64,000 bases of DNA from UBA6522 sp965205045. GTDB lineage: Bacteria; Pseudomonadota; Gammaproteobacteria; Steroidobacterales; Rariloculaceae. The translations under genes were made by a program, and so were the position numbers. The stretch is from positions 1,984,001 to 2,048,000 of the forward strand of contig OZ242031.1 of NCBI GenBank assembly GCA_965205045.1, read 5' to 3'. Shown here piece by piece: positions 58,693 to 64,000 of the stretch. The stretch's first letter is position 1, and each line of letters opens with the position of its first letter. The notes below the pieces were generated by a model, which did no database searches, was not told where the DNA came from, and saw only the letters and a program-made list of their open reading frames with translations.

Positions 58693-59898
58693 GCTCAGCG
58701 TCTGCTTACCCATCTCGCCCGCTTTGCAAGGGCATTGCGTCGGGTTGGGCTTCCGGTGAGCCCGGAAAAGCTGGTCAACGCGGTCCTTGCCGTGGAAGCG
58801 GTGGGTATCGTCCGGCGCAGCGACCTGTACTGGGCGCTGCACGCCGTCTTCGTCAATCGTCCCGACCAGCGGGAATTCTTCGATCAGGTCTTCTTTCTCT
58901 ACTGGCGCAGTCCCGGGGCCCTGGAGGGCGGCGCAGGCGACACCCCGCCGAAAGGGAATGGCTGGCAGCCGATCAGCCGCCGGGTTGCGGAGGCCCTGTT
59001 GCAGGATAGCGGCCAGGGGCGCGAACGGGCCGTGGAATCGGAGTTCGACGCAAGATTGACCTGGTCGAGCCGGGAGCGCCTGAAGTCAAGGGACTTCGAG
59101 GAGATGTCGGGCGATGAACTGGCCGACGCGCAGGCGGCGGTTCGCCTCATGGCGCCGCTGGTGAAACCGATCCCCGGACGCAGGTTTCAGACGCACCCCG
59201 GGGGAACCCGTATCGACATGCGCAAGACGCTTCGCGCATCCATGCGCACGGGGCCGGATACCATTCCGCTGGTTCGTCGCCGCCAGCGTGCCCGGCCGCC
59301 GAGCTTCGTGGTGCTGTGCGACATCTCCGGTTCCATGTCCACGTACTCCCGCGTTTTTCTGCACTTTGCGCATGGCCTGGGGCAACGCTATCGGAGCGTG
59401 TCGACCTTTCTGTTCGCAACGCGGCTCACAAACGTCAGCCGGTGCCTGCGGGACCGGGACGTCGACCGTGCCCTGAGTGCGGCCGGGCGTCTGGCGCAGG
59501 ATTGGGAGGGCGGCACGCGAATCGGCCAGTGCCTGCACGAATTCAACCGCGACTGGTCCCGGCGCGTGCTGGCGCAGGTGCCCACGGTGCTGCTGGTCAG
59601 CGACGGGCTGGACCGCGACGCCGGGGAGGGGCTGGCCCGCGAAATCGAACGCCTGCACAAGTCGTGCCGGACGCTGATCTGGTTGAACCCGCTGTTGCGC
59701 TACGACAAATTCCAGCCCCTGGCCGCGGGCATCAAGGCGATCCTGCCCCATGTAGATGAGTTTCGCCCGATCCACAATCTCGAAAGCGTCGCCGGCCTGG
59801 CAGCGCTCCTGTCCGGCGCCGGTGCTCAACGAGAGGCGTCCGCTACTCGAACCGCAGGCGTCTCCGGGTCAATTCGACGTCGCAGGGAATTCCGTTGA
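58639..59898 (+). CDS. VWA domain-containing CoxE-like protein
   Basis: The 419-residue product has an N-terminal helical part (RLLTHLARFARALRRVGLPVSPEKLVNAVLAVE; continuous) and then a VWA domain. Its MIDAS loop is VLCDISGSMSTYSRVFL (Asp at ~228), followed by GGTRIGQCLHEFN and LLVSDGLDRD. With CoxD it forms a chelatase-like pair needed for maturation of molybdenum hydroxylases. Start choice is unsure: ATG 58639 or 58666, both within a tandem repeat. The last ~25 residues are Arg-rich and may be read-through beyond the conserved end. Confidence 0.88.
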   Translation: MTPNSPPCPMTSSSSEPPAQRLLTHLARFARALRRVGLPVSPEKLVNAVLAVEAVGIVRRSDLYWALHAVFVNRPDQREFFDQVFFLYWRSPGALEGGAGDTPPKGNGWQPISRRVAEALLQDSGQGRERAVESEFDARLTWSSRERLKSRDFEEMSGDELADAQAAVRLMAPLVKPIPGRRFQTHPGGTRIDMRKTLRASMRTGPDTIPLVRRRQRARPPSFVVLCDISGSMSTYSRVFLHFAHGLGQRYRSVSTFLFATRLTNVSRCLRDRDVDRALSAAGRLAQDWEGGTRIGQCLHEFNRDWSRRVLAQVPTVLLVSDGLDRDAGEGLAREIERLHKSCRTLIWLNPLLRYDKFQPLAAGIKAILPHVDEFRPIHNLESVAGLAALLSGAGAQREASATRTAGVSGSIRRRREFR

Positions 59899-59964
59899 AC
59901 ACGATCATCCGCGGGCAACGGGAGGGACTCCCGGCCTGCGGAGAACCTGCTGAAACGTGAGGTT

Positions 59965-60378
59965 TCAGGACCCTCTGGCCGCGTCGACGCTCCACTTGCC
60001 GCCGCCCACGGCAGCGATATACAGGAACAGGAAGCAGTACAGCACGGCTGCATCGCCGCCATTGCCCACCGTCCAGAGGAAGAATCCGCGGGGCGCATGC
60101 GCCAGCCAGTAGGCGAAACACATCAATCCCGAACACAGGAAGGCCACCGGCCGCGTGAACAGGCCGATCAGCAGCAACACGCCGCCAACCACTTCAATCA
60201 GGCCGGCGATTCCCCCTTGCGACAGCAGCTCATACGGGCCGCGCGCTTCAACCGGGAAACTGAACATCTTTTGTGTACCGTGTTGCAGGAACATGAACGC
60301 CGCGACGATTCTGGTGGCGCCCAGAATTTCGCCGGAATATTGTTCGAGCTTGGATTGGAGTGCATCGATCATTGTCAT
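59965..60378 (-). CDS. DoxX family membrane protein
   Basis: The 137-residue product has four hydrophobic segments and family features: ATRIVAAFMFLQHGTQKMF, IEVVGGVLLLIGLFTRPVAFL and MCFAYWLAHAPRGFF. DoxX-like proteins reside in the inner membrane; some take part in redox or thiosulfate-linked complexes, most are uncharacterised. The start MTMIDALQ (60378) follows GGGAAAG; ATG at 60372 is an alternative. The longer frame upstream is antisense to the ABC transporter start. Confidence 0.88.
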   Translation of the reverse strand: MTMIDALQSKLEQYSGEILGATRIVAAFMFLQHGTQKMFSFPVEARGPYELLSQGGIAGLIEVVGGVLLLIGLFTRPVAFLCSGLMCFAYWLAHAPRGFFLWTVGNGGDAAVLYCFLFLYIAAVGGGKWSVDAARGS

Positions 60379-60520
60379 TCCCTTTCCGGGCTGTCCCCGG
60401 TTTTTGAGCTTATGATTCCCTGGCAGGGCCGCTACCGGACAATTTACACGCTGCGGCGTTGTGGGTCCAATCAGTAGAGGCATCCATGCGAAAGACGCGC
60501 TATGCTCCCGCCGCGGCCAT

Positions 60521-61449
<929 letters not shown>

Positions 61450-61453
<4 letters not shown>

Positions 61454-62211
61454 ATTTCTACGCAGTCAAGGCCATCTACGTGTTCGAAATGGCGCGAACG
61501 TTTCGCACCATCTATCAGAGCATCCTCGCGCCGGTGATCTCCACGTCACTGTACTTCGTGGTGTTCGGCGCGGCCATCGGATCGCGGATCACGGCCGTGG
61601 AGGGCGTGAGTTACGGCGCGTTCATCGTTCCCGGCCTGGTGATGCTGTCGCTGCTCACCCAGAGCATCTCCAACGCGTCGTTCGGCATCTATTTTCCGAG
61701 GTTTACCGGCACCATCTACGAGGTCCTGTCGGCGCCGATCTCCTACGTGGAAATCCTGCTCGGCTACGTGGGCGCCGCGGCGACGAAGTCGATCATCCTC
61801 GGCGTCATCATTCTCGCCACGGCCACGCTGTTCGTGCCGTTGCAGGTGGCCCATCCGCTGATCATGCTCACGTTCCTGGTCCTGACGTCGGTCACGTTCA
61901 GCCTGTTCGGCTTCATCATCGGCATCTGGGCGGATGGTTTCGAGAAGCTGCAGATCATTCCATTGCTGGTCGTCATGCCGCTGACGTTTCTCGGCGGCAG
62001 CTTCTACTCGGTGAACATGCTGCCGCCGTTCTGGCAGACAGTGACCCTGTTCAACCCCGTGGTGTACCTGGTGAGCGGCTTCCGCTGGAGCTTCTACGAG
62101 CTGGCGGATGTCAGCCTGTGGGTCAGCATCGGCATGACCGGCGTCTTCCTCACCGGTTGCCTGGTGACGGTGTGGTGGATCTTCAGGACGGGCTACCGGC
62201 TCAAGGCCTGA
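61450..62211 (+). CDS. ABC-2 type permease (YadH-like)
   Basis: The 253-residue membrane protein has six hydrophobic segments. Family blocks are APVISTSLYFVVFGAAIG, YGAFIVPGLVMLSLLTQSI, FTGTIYEVLSAPISYVEILLGY, and PLTFLGGSFYSVNMLPPFWQ with NPVVYLVSGFRW. This matches the YadG-YadH exporter type. It pairs with the ATPase encoded immediately upstream, with which it overlaps. Intact. Confidence 0.93.
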
Positions 62212-62296
62212 CCGGCGGACGCGAAGCGCATACCGATTACCCACTGCCGCTCTTGTCGCGGACATTGGGAGCAATGCGGGCTAGAATGGCACCCTC

Positions 62297-62370
62297 GCGC
62301 CCGTAGCTCAGCTGGATAGAGTACCTGGCTTCGAACCAGGTGGTCGGGAGTTCGAATCTCTCCGGGCGCG
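62297..62370 (+). tRNA. tRNA-Arg (anticodon UCG)
   Basis: A full cloverleaf can be drawn. The acceptor GCGCCCG pairs with CGGGCGC (62363-62369), with a D arm AGCTCAGCTGGATAGAGT-like. The anticodon stem ACCTGG/CCAGGT carries the loop CTTCGAA, giving anticodon TCG, and the T arm GGGAG-TTCGAATC-CTCC-like is complete. The discriminator is G at 62370. CCA is not encoded. It reads CGA (and other CGN) codons. Confidence 0.95.
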
Positions 62371-62408
62371 CAATTCCACAGCGTCACGCCTTTTGGGAGA
62401 GAAGGAAA

Positions 62409-64000
62409 ATGATGAAACGCGGTGCGATTTGCACTGTAATTGCTCTGAAGATGGCAATGGCAGGGGCACAAGAGGAGATTGTTGGGCCGGACGATGCGGC
62501 TGGCATCGACGACCCGTACATCTGGCTGGAAGACGTTGAGGGCGAGGAGGCCCTGGACTGGGTTGAAGCGCAGAACGAGGTGTCGGTGGGGTACCTTGAG
62601 TCGTTGCCGACGTTCGGCGGGCTGTACGATCGCAATCTCGAGATCCTCAATTCCGACGAGCGTATTGCCGCTCCCAGCCCTCGCGGCGACCATGTCTTCA
62701 ATTTCTGGAGGGACGCGAACAATACACGCGGCCTCTGGCGCCGCACCACGGTCGACGACTACGTTTCCGGCGATCCTGACTGGGAAACCATCCTGGACCT
62801 CGATGCGCTTGCCGAAGCTGAAGGCGAGAACTGGGTCTGGAAGGGTGCGACCTGTCTGCGCCCGGACTATCGTCTCTGCGCGCTCCACCTGTCTCGCGGC
62901 GGTGCCGACGCGGTGGTCATTCGCGAATTCGATGTGGAAGAGAGGGCGTTCGTCGACGATGGGTTCCTGGTGTCCGAGGCGAAGTCCCGGCTTGGCTGGA
63001 TCGACGAGGATACGGTGTATATCGGGACCGACTTCGGTGACGGTTCACTCACGGACTCGGGCTATCCCCGCACTGCCCGGGTCTGGAGGCGGGGAGAGGC
63101 CATTTCGGATGCCACGGAGATATTTGCAGGTGAGCAATCCGATGTCTGGGCAGGCGTTTACCGCTCGTGGGATGGAGATGTCCACTACGATCTCGCTGTC
63201 CGGGCACCGACGTTCTATACGTCGACGAGCTACCTGGTGACAGAGGGAGGCGAACTCCGGCAGATCGAAATTCCCGAAGATGCGGATTTTCGGGGCGTGT
63301 TCAACGGCCAGATGCTCGTGGAGCTGAAATCCGACTGGACGGCGGGCGGCGAGACATTCGTGCAAGGCTCGCTGATTGCGGCGGACTTCGAGAAGTTCAT
63401 GCAGGGCGAACCCGACTTTCACGCGCTGTTCGTGCCCACTCCGAACACGGCGCTGCCGGGCGGCGGAGTCATGTCCACCCGGGATTTCCTGATCCTCAAT
63501 ATCCTGGAGGATGTGGTCAGCCGGATGGTTCGCCACCAACTGATGGATGGCGAGTGGGTATCGGAAGAAATCGGCGCCGAAGCGTTCGGCAGCATCCGAT
63601 TGGCCGCCGCCTCGGACACGTCGAACGCCATGTTCTTCTCCTTCGAGAATTACCTGACGCCCGACACGCTGTATTTCTCGCGGGATGGCGGCGCCGGCGC
63701 AGAGGCGCTGCAATCCCTGCCTCAATTCTTCGACGCGGATGGCATGTCCATCGAACAGCGCTTCGCCACGAGTCCGGATGGGACAAGGGTTCCCTATTTT
63801 CTTGTGCTGCCCGCCGGATTCGAGGCGAATGGCAATACCCCGACACTGCTCTACGGGTACGGCGGATTCGAGATCAGCCTGACCCCCGGTTACAGCGCGA
63901 CCGTTGGCCATAGCTGGCTGGCTCGCGGGGGCGCCTACGCCGTTGCCAACATCCGCGGCGGCGGAGAGTACGGTCCCCGCTGGCATCAGGCGGCGCTGAA
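62409..64000 (+). CDS. exported prolyl oligopeptidase (S9A family), 3' end outside window
   Basis: The frame is open from ATG 62409 to the window edge (530 codons). A signal peptide-like start (MMKRGAICTVIALKMAMAGAQ) precedes the family opening DDPYIWLEDVEGEEALDWVEAQN. The beta-propeller region follows, for example DHVFNFWRDANNTRGLWRRT and SRLGWIDEDTVYIGTDFGDGS. The start of the hydrolase domain is SIEQRFATSPDGTRVPYFLV, TLLYGYGGFEISLTPGYS and GGAYAVANIRGGGEYG. The catalytic Ser (GGSNGG-like) lies beyond the edge. It should cut peptides after Pro in the periplasm. It starts 39 bp after the tRNA. Confidence 0.92.
   Translation, partial: MMKRGAICTVIALKMAMAGAQEEIVGPDDAAGIDDPYIWLEDVEGEEALDWVEAQNEVSVGYLESLPTFGGLYDRNLEILNSDERIAAPSPRGDHVFNFWRDANNTRGLWRRTTVDDYVSGDPDWETILDLDALAEAEGENWVWKGATCLRPDYRLCALHLSRGGADAVVIREFDVEERAFVDDGFLVSEAKSRLGWIDEDTVYIGTDFGDGSLTDSGYPRTARVWRRGEAISDATEIFAGEQSDVWAGVYRSWDGDVHYDLAVRAPTFYTSTSYLVTEGGELRQIEIPEDADFRGVFNGQMLVELKSDWTAGGETFVQGSLIAADFEKFMQGEPDFHALFVPTPNTALPGGGVMSTRDFLILNILEDVVSRMVRHQLMDGEWVSEEIGAEAFGSIRLAAASDTSNAMFFSFENYLTPDTLYFSRDGGAGAEALQSLPQFFDADGMSIEQRFATSPDGTRVPYFLVLPAGFEANGNTPTLLYGYGGFEISLTPGYSATVGHSWLARGGAYAVANIRGGGEYGPRWHQAAL

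Overview
The window looks like a chromosomal stretch of a free-living or symbiotic gammaproteobacterium. Most genes are GC-rich, with the exported DUF6152, DUF6491 and DUF945 families, MscS channels, MgtE, a class I BtuR and a BtuFCD/cobalamin-riboswitch locus. This placement is inferred from gene content; there is no rRNA or marker gene to confirm it.

Layout. 0-4 kb: the tail of an SNF2-like helicase, an orphan HigA antitoxin, a secreted DUF6152-fusion protein and a small-molecule kinase. 4-9.5 kb: a cobalamin salvage operon on the minus strand, in transcription order btuR, riboswitch, btuF, btuC, btuD, cobQ, cbiB. Only the first ~37 codons of cbiB remain, joined head-on to a 5' stub of cobU. 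9.5-30 kb: a plasticity zone with six toxin-antitoxin loci, a large restriction-modification protein and its internally deleted second copy, a 2OG-Fe(II) oxygenase, a relic tailoring cluster (asparagine synthetase, glycosyltransferase, Asp/Asn hydroxylase, HprK-like kinase, sulfotransferases), two copies of an unrecognised 283-residue protein, an AAA ATPase, and many gene-end fragments. 30-34 kb: a dihaem cytochrome c peroxidase, a DUF945 protein and a two-gene secreted module. 34.4-39.1 kb: an AT-richer island (transposase and PKD-like scraps, membrane FGE-like protein, DUF4189 protein, exported caspase with PPC repeats), bounded by an intact and a decayed copy of the two-gene secreted module. 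40-48 kb: housekeeping genes (two MscS channels, MgtE, DUF6491, DUF6152, GlcG/HbpS, NYN-domain protein). 48-52 kb: fragments of a C5-methylase/NotI-like pair, a Uma2 nuclease and an AAA ATPase with a truncated TOPRIM partner. 52-60 kb: an exported FAH-family protein, Phd-VapC, and a molybdenum hydroxylase operon (small, large and FAD subunits, then CoxD- and CoxE-like factors). 60-64 kb: DoxX, an ABC-2 exporter, tRNA-Arg(UCG) and the start of an exported prolyl oligopeptidase.

The most distinctive feature is how genes have decayed. Many broken loci keep one or both termini and lack the middle, with several junctions at short direct repeats: the second restriction-modification copy, two btuR relics, the cobU/cbiB join, the glycosyltransferase/hydroxylase join, and 3'-end scraps of mntA, vapC and a phosphatase gene. 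The best candidates for new biology are the caspase/FGE-like island, the restriction-modification pair sharing an apparently identical 415-bp tract, and the unrecognised 283-residue family.
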